This document shows positions 1 to 10,596 of a stretch of DNA of 64,000 nucleotides, one piece after another (the first letter of the stretch is position 1; every line of letters starts with the position of its first letter). A model generated the notes under the pieces. That model saw nothing but the letters and a program-made list of their open reading frames with translations, made no database searches and was not told where the DNA came from. Both the position numbers and the translations under genes were made by a program. The DNA is taken from positions 1,159-65,158 of the forward strand of contig CH003405.1 in NCBI GenBank assembly GCA_000149265.1, in the 5' to 3' direction. The DNA comes from Ciona savignyi (lineage: Eukaryota > Chordata > Ascidiacea > Phlebobranchia > Cionidae).

Positions 1-183
1 TATACTTCAAATAAAATATTGCTAACTGTTTACGGAACGTACTTGTGTACATTAAAACAATACAACTTAATCATATTTGCTCGGACAGATTACTTATGTT
101 TCTTGCATAGGAATTCGGCACAACCTGAAATGTAAAACGGTTATTTATTTCTTAATGGTTAATTTTATACAATGAGGATAGAA

Positions 184-465
184 GGATATTCATGTTTTTC
201 GGTAAAATATTTAGGGAAAATCAAGGGGTTAACACATGGGCAATCGTGAGATTACCTCGCGCCAACCGTCGGGTTACCGGAGATATTGCTGTGTGTTTTG
301 TATGGTCAAGATGTTCCTTTTATTCGGTAAAACCCATCATTCCACTAGGATCAGGCAATGCGCGCTAAATAGGACATAGTCGACTAGCTAGCGACCAGTT
401 TCGAATCTGTAACCATTGGACTGAAAGATAACTCACTAACCAACTGAGATATTCGGTCGGACTTA
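184..465 (-). repeat. SINE-A (long tRNA-headed SINE)
   Basis: One of over 30 copies of a ~300-bp family. In the best copies the head reads TAGCCTGGTGGTTTAGTGCG (box A-like) and GGTTCGAAAC (box B-like), as in tRNAs; the body ends in the conserved line read here as GGATATTCATGTTTATCC in reverse. It resembles the composite tRNA SINE described from Ciona. This copy is diverged. Confidence 0.85.
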
Positions 466-724
466 GAACAGAACGATCGGTCGGATACCTAAATCAGGAG
501 CGTCGGTGTTGTGTAAGCAGCTTAAAATGTTGTACAGTTAAAGAAAATGGAGGCTTTGATAGTCCCGAGCAAGTCACTAAGGAACATCTCAATCGTTTAT
601 AACACAATGCAACAGCTCCGGTAATCCGACAGTGTTTGTGAGGTAATTTGGCGGTTGCCCTTATGCCCCTGCTTGTACTGTTGCATTCTCGGGGATACAA
701 CAAGAACGAACATCCTCGAAAAAT

Positions 725-832
725 GTACAGTCGTGTGGCCAGATAGTTTACGCCACAGGTACATATACTTCTAAAAAAACGGTCTTAATAACGAACCTAT
801 TATGGGTTCGAAACTAAGCCCGGTAACAAAAA
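725..832 (+). repeat. SINE-B (short tRNA-like SINE)
   Basis: Second family, ~110 bp: GTGGCCGAATGGTTAACGCG (like the 5' half of a Leu/Ser tRNA), a GACCGATACATATACCGAC line, GGGTTCGAAACT (box B) and an A-rich tail after GGCTCGGTAA. This copy is moderately diverged. Confidence 0.75.
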
Positions 833-836
833 AATA

Positions 837-3800
837 TCATCCAAAAATGTGATTAAAACAAAAGGTTTCTAACTCAGTACAATCACCTGCGCTAAATATT
901 GACACAACCATAAATGAAATATGCATGTAGATTTTCTCCCGCATGCAAAGAACAGGACTCGTGGTGAATTCGATGACGAAGCCAATTGCAAAGTAGAATG
1001 ACCATAACATGAAGGAGATCTCCTTGTTTAGGAATTGAGCGTAGTAATCTGGATATAAAGGTTATTTCGTATTTAGACTTTTTTAATCGTGCGCTGTTTT
1101 GAACCATGATATCGTCGTTGCTAAGACCTTTATGGCATAGTCGGTATAAGTTGGCACAGTGAGTATATGTATCGGTCGCGTTAACCTTTTGCTAAAGGAC
1201 CCTACGTTATTAGACAATTTGTTTGGCCACGTAGCACCTCAAAACAGGGTCGTGCCACAAGCCGAGGGGGTGGAATCGAAAAACATATCGCATGGTTGTC
1301 GTCACATGGATTCAATGCTTAATAAGATGAAAAAAATGTAGAAATATCATCACCGCATTCCACACATTTCAATAGCTCCAGCACAATATTTGTGCACAAA
1401 GGCATCGAACTAATTGCCCTCTTATCTATGAAGGATTAAGGTAAAAATCTTATCATGGCGACAAAAATATTGAAGATATTGTTGTTTGTATTTGTAAAGT
1501 TAAAGGAGTTATAATTAGTAATTATTATGAATGAAGTGTAATATATTAATGCTTTTATTAATAACATTTATTAATCCTTCTATTGATAGACTTTTGACTA
1601 GAAATTAAAACATCTATCAAAAATGAAAATACTACACGTTCAATTTAGGTTTACACATTTAAGTTATAGTCAAAGGAATTCGTGTTTATCCCCGTAAATG
1701 GGGGAAAACCAAGGGGGTTGTCACACGGGCAATCGTCAGATCACCTCGCGCCCACCGTCTGGTTATCGGAGCTATTGCAGTGTGTTGGGTAAGATTAAGA
1801 CGTTTCATTAATTTAGTAAAAACTATCATTCTACCAGTTTTTAACTATAAGCATAAGTACACTTAGAGCCGCAACTTACTTCCAACAGTGACTTGACCAG
1901 TGGAACAACACAGTCCGTTGAAGGCAAACAGGACGTACACCAACCATGTAGTACTCGGAGTTGGGATCCATAGAAGGCAGATGATGTAGAATATACTATT
2001 GGTAAATAGCTGAAACAACAGCAGTGGCACGTTTCCATATTTTCCAAGGATTTTTCCAGCTAAGATACATGAAGTTCCGTTGACCACCGCGTTTGCTATG
2101 AAACAAGAGCCGACCTGTAAAAGTGTTTTATTTATTATCATTATAATTCATTTATATTTTAGTGCTTGAAAATGCGATGAGTTATTGGTCACATACTTAT
2201 CCCATTAACAAGTGTCACAAAAAAACAGCGGGGTTAAATCGCTACATGGTGCTATGGTTAAAATTATGAATGGTTTTGGTTTATTTACACGGTCGTGTGG
2301 CCGAATGGTTAACGCGACCGATACAAATACCGACTTTCACACAAAAAAACGGTGTTGGCAACAAACCCATTATGGGATCTAAACTGAGCCCGGCAATAAA
2401 TAAATAAATAAATAAAAATTGGTCGTACGGTCGTATGGCCACATGGTTATAGCGCGACCGATACATATACCGACTACAATACAAAAACGGTCTAAGTGTC
2501 GAAACTTGGCTCGGTAAAAAAAGTTTACTTGGTCGCCGCTTGAATGACAATGAAAACAGACAAGTTCAATGTAAGATACACCGACCTATGTGCTCAGTAA
2601 GCCAGAGATTAAACCAGCCACAGTTGGTTTAATTCCTGAATAAGAGCACCTGTCAATCATTATTTGACCACGTTGGACTTTTTCGGCTCTTTTAAACCCG
2701 ACACATTTGTTCTATCTTGTGTCTTACGGCTAAGTCTTAGCCCGTATTGACAAATCAAAGCATCGTTTTCTCTCAATCAAAAGATTGGTTTGTTAGAACT
2801 AACTACTAACCTAGTTGGTTCTGACCTTGACAAGGCACTTAAGCAAGCATCGCCTTTATTAACTGCATTTGTGGTTTGGACTAAAACTAAAGCAAGTTGC
2901 CTATCAAATACACCATACTGCAATACATTTGGTAATCTGACTGGGAGCCTGTTTTCCAATTCACGGGAATAAACATGAATATCCCAGATTAAAGTCATTT
3001 AAAAAATCCATTATACCTGTGAAACTCCAAGAATGCAGGAGGCGTAAGATCTGGTAAGCTCGCTTATCAGAAACGCGATGACCATTCCAAGATAGATCGA
3101 TATCGGAGTGATGAGAATTTGTTTCAGCATGATTATTTGCTTAAAAGTATCTCTAAACGAATTGAACAACATCGTACAAACCTAAAAAGAAATTGTCATC
3201 AAATATCTGATTCTGTTGTCGTTTGGCAGCAACGTATTGCATACAGTTTTAACTAGAGTTAATGTGTAATAGGTTGTGTATTATAGATTATTGTGTAGCA
3301 TCTATTCAATCATGGGAAACGAAAGCGTCAGCACGTATTTTTTTATTGGTTGCTTTACAGCGTGCAACTTAGAAGGTAGTTCTCTGCTTGTGAACATTAA
3401 AGAGTGATTTTCCCACAACATTTGATTAATATCTATCTTTGTTGTCTTTGATATTACACTACTGGCGCAATTTAACAGTACACCTTACATAATATATTAC
3501 TTACCTTGACTTGGAATAAGTAACTAATTAACTCAACAAGATGTTGACTTAGTGGTTAACAATTATGGTAATAGACCTTATGCTGAAATATAATAATGTT
3601 CAAAAATCAGAAGTATAATTCAGAAGCAGTGTTTCTGTTACTACTATTAAAGGATATGTCCAACACTGTTTTAACCAAAGTTAAGTAGTCTAAAAATCAA
3701 TATATTTATATCGATACTGTAATGCATACGTGTATGTGTAATACGGGTGTCAAGTATTCTAAATTACAATATAACATAGGATGTTTATGAACCACGGGGA

Positions 3801-6626
3801 TTATTAACATACCTTATTGCCATGTTTCTTGTCAGCTATTCGAACATTATTTGTACCGTTCATTGGAACCATTTCATCCTTGTATATTTCTTCCATTTGA
3901 GATTTTTGCGAATCCAATACGATGTTGGGCACGAGCCATGCATGTACCGCTATCCCAAGCAACATCACTATTATGAGGGAGGCCAGAAGGACATAGATTG
4001 CGACCGGATTAGAAGGGACGTACTGATCTATATGCTGTGCAGTGACGTTTGGGTCCTGACAGTCATTGGCCCCGCAGTGGAGAAAAGGATCTGACGTCAG
4101 CGTGACGTTGACAAACGTAGTCCCATTACTTGGCGTCACGTTTTGGGGTAGAAAGTACAACACCATAAATGAAAACAGGTTCCCAATAATCTGTGTTGAA
4201 TATAATGAAAAATGTAAAATTTTGTGATATTTTAGGAAATGTTTGGGCATTTGAATTTTAGCTATAGCAATGGATAGATATATATATAAGGTAGGCATAT
4301 ATGTATATATATATAATATTGGCATAAATGTATATTGATAGGATGAAAGGGGTTTATATATATATTAGTCATTTTACTACCTTTTAATGTAAGTAAACTC
4401 AGCGTGTGCAAAGTTTTATGCTGTAGCAAGCAGAGTTTAAAGTTTTATGGCGACACAGCTATAAACAGGAGTAATAAAATAACATTGATCGAAATGTGCA
4501 ATGCAGAACTATGCTGTACAAAAAGCACTTAATCATATTTGACACAAGGTAAAACTAAAGTATTTTTAAAGTTAAAAATTCAGTATTTTTAAGCCTTGGT
4601 ATATGAGTTATCTCGTTATCGTATACACGGGCAACAAAATGCTACGGTAGATTTAACCGCAATATGACCCTCGTAAATCCTAAGCGCTATTCGATCGGTT
4701 TACTCTTAAAGTTCATTAATTCATTTACCAAACGAGGTACACAAACAAAAAGTACTTAAACCTGGTGTAATAATATAATCGCAAAGCTAGCATTTTGAAG
4801 TATTTTTACATTATTCCAACGATTTTATTCATTAAACGCAAAGACAGGCAATTATAAAAATGGTCACCATTAACGGTAATAACTAAAACGGTAAAACAAA
4901 AAATAATAAAGCTAGGAAACTAGGATAGGATAGGATATTCATGTTTATACCCGTAAATGGGAAAACGAAGGCGGTTAACACACGGGCAATCGTCAGATCA
5001 CCTCGCGCCCATCGTCGGGTTACCAGAGCTATTGCAGTATGTTGTATATGATAGACACGTTCCTTCAATTTGGTAGAACCCACTAATCCGCTGGGTTCAG
5101 GCGCAATACCAATTGCTATATGTATTTACCCACATATATTCACCTGATTAATAATAAACAATCCAAGAAGAAGTCCAGCAAACTCTGCAATACACTGGCT
5201 CTCAGGTATACCGGAATATTTATGGTATTTCATTCCAAAGTGAACGTAGCAAATGCCATGTGGAATCCAATACACAGCTTCCGCAAAACCGGCCAAAGCA
5301 CCGACAAAGTACATAACATAGCGATCTAGAAATAAAGGTAAGAATTATTTTTTATATTTGTGAATACATTATTATACCTACATTTATTAGCCGAAGGTTT
5401 AAAACCAAAAAAAATAGATCGTTTATAAATATAACTAATAAAAGAATATTTTTTTTTACAGTCAGGTTTTAAACCGATAAATCTCTTTTGTTTATTTTAA
5501 TTTTCATTGCGAAAATCTGCTAATATATGTTTTTTAAGCATTTAACTTTTTGTTTGAATGTTTTCAGTATAACAAGGTGATATTTTATGCGGCATTAGGT
5601 GGAACACAGTATGTTTTAGAATTTGGTGCGTGTAGCTCATGCTATTGTGAGAGTCCTTCCAAAAGAGACATACTTGGATAAAAGTTGGCGGCCACATAAA
5701 GAACGTAGCAAAATTCGGCGATAAGAAGAGATGCTTTTACACCGACCACCCGCAAAAACAACGGCGACACGAAAAAGCAGGTAATGAGGCAAACTATGTA
5801 GGTAATAGACATCATCTGATTCCCTGTAGAACAATAGCGTTGATGTCGTTTTCATAAAAAGAAGATTTTAAACTTGTGTTTATGAGTACGGTAGAGTGGC
5901 CGAGTGGTTAACGCGACCGATACATATACCTACTTCCATACAAAAACGGTTCTAATGACGAGCCCATTAGGTAAAAAAAACTTGGCTCGGTAAAACACTT
6001 GGCTCGGTAAAAAACTTGGCTTGTTAAAAAAACTCGTGTTTATGATAATGCATAGGATATTTGACGGCGTTATCATATCGTTCGACTACGACGTGATCAG
6101 CATCGGGTGACCGAATTGTAAAACGATAGAAACTTTGCTACAGTTTTTATTGACCTATTGAATCACTGGATTTGTACAGCGTGTTTTAAGTGCCTTGCAC
6201 AAGTACATAATCGTCTGGCTAATAAAGGGCTTCGAATCCGCTACCTTCTGGTCAATGACATTGTTTTGCCACGAACGAACTCCTACGACTTAACGAGCAT
6301 TTAATTAAGTATTGGTTTATATTTTTTCAAAGTTATTTCATTACAATTAGTTTAAAAAATTTTAAGTTTTTTGCAACTAAATTTTGATACATATGTTAGG
6401 TATTTTCTTTATATAGGAAGATACCACATCTCTGAAAACACTTACCAATGCCGGCTTCAATATTAATACTGGACTGTAAGACAAACATGGAGCTGTAGCC
6501 ACTAAACAATAGAATTAGTCCGAACACAATTCCAATGTAATGGATTTTAACTTTTCTTGCTTTCTTTTTATCGATTCTAACATCTTGTTTCATGTCTTCT
6601 CCTAGCTTCAGCATATCCACTTCCAT
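837..6626 (-). CDS. UNC93-like multi-pass membrane protein, 7 exons
   Basis: Exons from high to low coordinate: 6626-6446, 5823-5674, 5325-5144, 4190-3813, 3181-3017, 2114-1880, 1048-837. Phases agree at every junction (1,1,0,0,0,1) and give 501 codons, about 500 residues, the usual size of the UNC93/major facilitator-type family. Exon 1 has a charged cytosolic N-terminus and then TM1 ([18 protein letters not shown]) with [12 protein letters not shown], very like the UNC93A opening. Exon 2 ends VAANFYP, another family motif. Exon 4 carries a lumenal loop with several N-glycosylation sequons (NVT, NGT) and two cysteines, then a TM helix. Exons 5-7 supply the C-terminal helices. UNC93A is poorly characterised; UNC93B1 traffics Toll-like receptors. 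This copy looks nearer UNC93A, but I cannot assign orthology. Introns hold SINEs. The last exon could instead splice at the GT following codon SFSA. Confidence 0.85.
1049..1670. other. UNC93 intron 6, first part
   Basis: Contains a decayed SINE-B in reverse near 1145-1215. Nothing else recognised. Confidence 0.4.
1672..1835 (-). repeat. SINE-A fragment in UNC93 intron 6
   Basis: Body and tail end only; the tRNA head is missing. Confidence 0.8.
2287..2525 (+). repeat. two SINE-B copies in tandem
   Basis: Copies at about 2287-2410 (with a TAAATAAATAAA tail) and 2427-2525, in UNC93 intron 5. The first is the cleanest example of the family head. Confidence 0.8.
4918..5108 (-). repeat. SINE-A, head-truncated
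   Basis: Sits in UNC93 intron 3 just downstream of exon 3; preceded by a GGATA tandem (GGATAGGATAGGATA). Confidence 0.85.
5888..6030 (+). repeat. SINE-B in UNC93 intron 1
   Basis: Its tail carries the AACTTGGCTCGGTAAAA end repeated three times. Confidence 0.75.
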
Positions 6627-7269
6627 TTTCTTGCGCTTTGCCGACTATTTGCCTATTCCCGTCCTACGATCTAATAAAAGTAGCACACTCTGGTCTACTC
6701 TTCTAACTTTGCATTTAAAACTAATTAGTCCAGTAAATAACGGCCCTAAGTAAATAAAATAAAACGAGGTACTTGTTAAGTTCTAAACCATAGCTGGCCT
6801 TTGGCTTTTAAGTTGGCGTTGTCAAACTTTAATTGCATTTTGTGATTTATTTATCTCAATCAAATGAATGACTATTCACATTTTTCGCCTATGCGTAATA
6901 ACAACTGACAATCTGTTTTAAACATGCAAAAAACGCAGACTTGCAATATTGTGAAAACCATATTTGCCCATACAATTTTAAAATACCTACTGAATGCACT
7001 ACTTGTTTAAAGTTGATATTGAATGGATTTAATAACCAAAGATATGAAGAAAAAATATTGATAGAAACAGAGTCAATATTTGTTGACAAAGTTTAACACG
7101 CCAATGTGAGTATAATAATCAAAGTTAAAAGCATTTTACAACTAACTTTATGTACAGATAACCTCATAAACCGTTCATATTTAATTATATGAACTCACAA
7201 TTTAACTCGTAATATAATATTGTTACATAAAGCTCGTAATATATGTTATCCAAGTACTTAAAATATAAT

Positions 7270-7555
7270 AGGATATTCATGTTAATCCTCGTGGATGGTA
7301 AAATCAAGGGAGTTAACACACGGGTAATCGTCAGATCACCTCGCGCCCATTGTCGGGTTACCGGAGCTATTGCAGTATGCTGTATATGATAGACACGTTT
7401 CTTTAATTTAGTAGAAACTATTAATCCGATGGGTACAGGCAATGTCTGTTAAGTGCCTTTCCCAAGGACACAACCGAATAGCTAACGACTAGTTTCGAAC
7501 CTTTCGGTTGAAAGACGTCGCATACAACCACCAGACTAAATGATAGAATAATCGG
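7270..7555 (-). repeat. SINE-A, near full length
   Basis: Keeps both the tail line and the tRNA-derived head (reverse of GAAAGGTTCGAAACTAGTC). Confidence 0.85.
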
Positions 7556-8261
7556 ACTAATTGTAATATAATATTGTTACATAAAGCTCTTAAAATATGT
7601 TATAATCATGTATGGAACAAAAGTCTTTTTCTTTGAAAAAATGTTTGCCCGAGAGATCCAAACTTTCGCTCTGAGAAGTGAGAAGTTCTGAAAACTAGCA
7701 ACGTTAACAAATCATAAAATACGTTGCTTTATAATTCTTACCGGCATTATTTTTTGCTCTACATTACTATACATTACTGTATATAATTTTGTCATTTGTA
7801 AAAATGTGATGTCATCATAATTAAAAATTAAACTACCGAGTACAGCTATTGTTTAATCATATAATGCCCAACAGAACCAAGAATTCCACGATTATTTTTA
7901 AATGTAAATATTGAATATGCATCGCCATAAGTACTATCTGCCTTATATGTAATGCAATACAGTCATCATACGCGCAACCACTGGAATATTAACAGAAAAG
8001 TTTAGAGCGAAATCTCGATTAACTTACTCTTTGGGGTTTCCAACCCATGACGTCACAAAGCGTATTTTTATACATAAATCTGGATATAAATCGGTTGAGT
8101 TTACTATTTCTTTATACGACCATTTGATTTAAAAATGTTTTTTTTGTATTGGGTTGCCCAATTTTGGCTTCTCACTAAGATCGTTTTTGTTTTGGTTCTA
8201 AATAAATTGGCCGCGGTAGACAATCGACCACCTAAACATTTTGTTACCCGCATACGTTTCG

Positions 8262-8360
8262 GACGATCATAGGTTCATTATACTAAGACCGTTTTTTTGT
8301 GTGTAAGTCGATATACATGTGTTGGTCGAGTTAACCGATCGGCCACACGACCGTACCGCC
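8262..8360 (-). repeat. SINE-B
   Basis: Reverse-oriented head CGGCCACACGACCGTAC at the high-coordinate end. Confidence 0.7.
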
Positions 8361-8464
8361 ACCTAAGCATTTGTATCACACGGCCATCGTCAAATAGTTT
8401 CGAGTTTCGAACCTGCAACCTCTGGGCCTACGTACAAGTTACTTCTTGTGATTGGTATACTTTT

Positions 8465-8660
8465 TGTTAGTTTACTTATTTTTTGCCTAGTATTATAAAA
8501 ATGACAAAAATGACAAACAAGTCAAACATGGCACTTAAAATACGTCATTTAAATGTTTTTTTTAAATACATATAGTGGACGCGGCCGCAAACCCTAAGCA
8601 AAAAAACAATAATGCACAACAAAAAATAATAAAGACCAAACGATATAGAGCCCTGAAGAA
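8465..8660. repeat. GCGGCCGC repeat family, copy 1
   Basis: Family of about a dozen copies here, recognised by GACGGCAAAACGAACAGTCG, a TTTAATAAATATAGCGGCCG line and, in the other variant, GGCCACGTCTAATTATACCG with GTTTCCACGATGAAAACA. Class unknown; possibly a MITE or retroelement end. This copy is diverged in the first line. Confidence 0.6.
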
Positions 8661-9231
8661 GAGTGTGCGGATATATTCTTCTATTACTTTGTCTTTGTCG
8701 GCGTGTTTATCATTTTTTTAACATTGTTTTATTTAAGAACCCTACTGTTTAGAAATTTTCATTTTTTCAGGGCATCGGGAGATCTAATGACTGCAGGAGG
8801 TTCTTCTGTTTGTGGGTGTCCCTGGAAATCACCCTAACAAATTTTTTTTTCGGATCTTTTTTTGTTGGCTGGGCAGTTTTTGCCTACTTGTTGTTCTATG
8901 CGTAATTGTTATGCGTACCTAAAGTGCAATGCTGTATTGCAAAAAAAATGTTTTTTTCTACTTAATTTAATTATTTATTTATCTCTTTTATTTTTACTTA
9001 ATTTACTTTTAAATGCCTTGGTAAGTGTTGCACTTGAAACTTTTTAGTGGAATTTCATTTTAGGGGTTTTTCTTTTTCCACTGCGGCCCACACTTTCCGG
9101 ACCACCCCTTCTCCTAAAGCCGACTCCCCCATTGCACGGGTCGCTTTACCGCACACTTTTCTTCGAGGCTTAGTGAAATGGTGCAATTTTTGTTTTATAA
9201 AGAATTAATTATTTTTTAATTTCTAATTTTA

Positions 9232-9405
9232 TTTGGGTTTAGCGGCCACGTCTAATTTTACCGAAACTTGATAATTTATTGCTTTTTAGACGTGTTCTAA
9301 CGACTGTCGTTTTTCAGTTTTTTTCCCGTTTTTCACATTTTTATTAAAGGTCCAGCTTCATGTTTTCATCGTGAAAACAAAAATAAAGTAAACTAAACAT
9401 AATGA
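9232..9405. repeat. GCGGCCGC repeat family, variant with GACGTGTTCTAACGACTGTC
   Basis: Reverse complement orientation relative to the copy at 9690; contains TCATGTTTTCATCGTGAAAA. Confidence 0.65.
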
Positions 9406-9689
9406 TACAATTACGCATTTCGTCACTGAAGCAGCTTTTGTATTTTGTAGTAATTATAACCCATGCACCAAATAAATTTAATTCTTAAATGGCGATATTA
9501 AATCAATACGCTGAAACGGTTTCAACTGTCCGACTCTTGGCATGAGGTTTAATATTAAATGTTTTAAAACTTGAATCTATTCTACATTTAGGCGATATAA
9601 TCGTTGCTCTTTGTGAAATGTGCAACTAGTTTCGACCTTAAATTTTACGTTTACCGAATGACCAACTTTTTGTTATTAATCTTAGATCA

Positions 9690-9910
9690 GTTCAGTTTAT
9701 TCGATTTTTGATCCAGTAATTAAATAATGGCAAACGTATAAAATCACGGCACAGAAAAGACGGCAAAATGAACAGTTGTTATAACACGGCATTTAAAAAA
9801 GTATATCATTTTATAAATATAGCGGCCGCCAAACCTAAGCGAAAGAACAATAATAATCAAACCAAATTTAATTAGGACCAAAACTATATAATATAAAGCC
9901 CTGAAGATGA
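9690..9910. repeat. GCGGCCGC repeat family, copy 3
   Basis: Well-preserved AAAGACGGCAAAATGAACAG and TATAGCGGCCGCCAAACCTA lines; a shared TATAAAGCCCTGAAGATGAG follows, as also near 8650. Confidence 0.65.
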
Positions 9911-10596
9911 GTGTGCGGTAAATCGCGACCAGTACTGAGTATGTTTAAAACGTCCCCTATGTTGTGTGAGTAAGTGGAGACAACCGTTTCATTCTATGTG
10001 TTTATTAATACAGCTACAATGCCACCAACTTAATGAATCAATTCCCAATGTGAGAAAGTTGACATTTCGTCAAAACAGCCAAGCGTCGTAACTCCGTCGT
10101 AAAATATTTAAAGCATCTCTTGTAGTTGCCCTTTCGCCACGATTTGAATGGCAGACATATATAGGCTTCACTACGGTAAGCGTTGCCAATGCCCAACTAA
10201 AAAGAGTCGATGAAAACGCAAAGCGTCTGTCGGCATAAACGGGGAATTCAATTTGACGCCGCTTCGTGGCTACGACCTCGATGGATATCAATTATTGATC
10301 AGCGTTGCCTTTTTCTTGAAATAAATGTTTATAAATAATTTCTCACAGGGAAACGAGAGTGCGGGTATTAAAATCGCCTGATGCGCTTTTAAAATAGCAG
10401 TGTAGCAAAGCTAGTAGAGATATACGGCTGGAAATTATCTGCCCATAGAGCAACCCAACCCACTTAAGCTGACCATCAGATATTAAAATCGTTGTTTTTT
10501 TACAAAAAATATTCCTTTTCAGAAGCATAGCATATTATTGTGAAGTAATATAAGTTCTGGTGATCGCTTTTGTTATAGAACAAGATCATTTAGGAA

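Larger units (their letters stand above)
6627..10596. other. intergenic, repeat-bearing
   Basis: Between divergent UNC93 and the cysteine-rich gene. Holds a SINE-A, a SINE-B and three copies of the GCGGCCGC repeat family. No coding exon recognised. Confidence 0.6.

Noticed and set aside
2287-2525. tRNA(Leu/Ser)-like genes
   Set aside because: GTGGCCGAATGGTTAACGCG and GGTTCGAAACT look like A and B boxes, but no anticodon arm or acceptor stem can be paired and near-identical pieces are dispersed across the window, so these are SINEs.
4900-5083. recurring short ORFs with the pattern [10 protein letters not shown]
   Set aside because: The same peptide appears at many sites because SINE-A has a chance open frame; it is not a gene.
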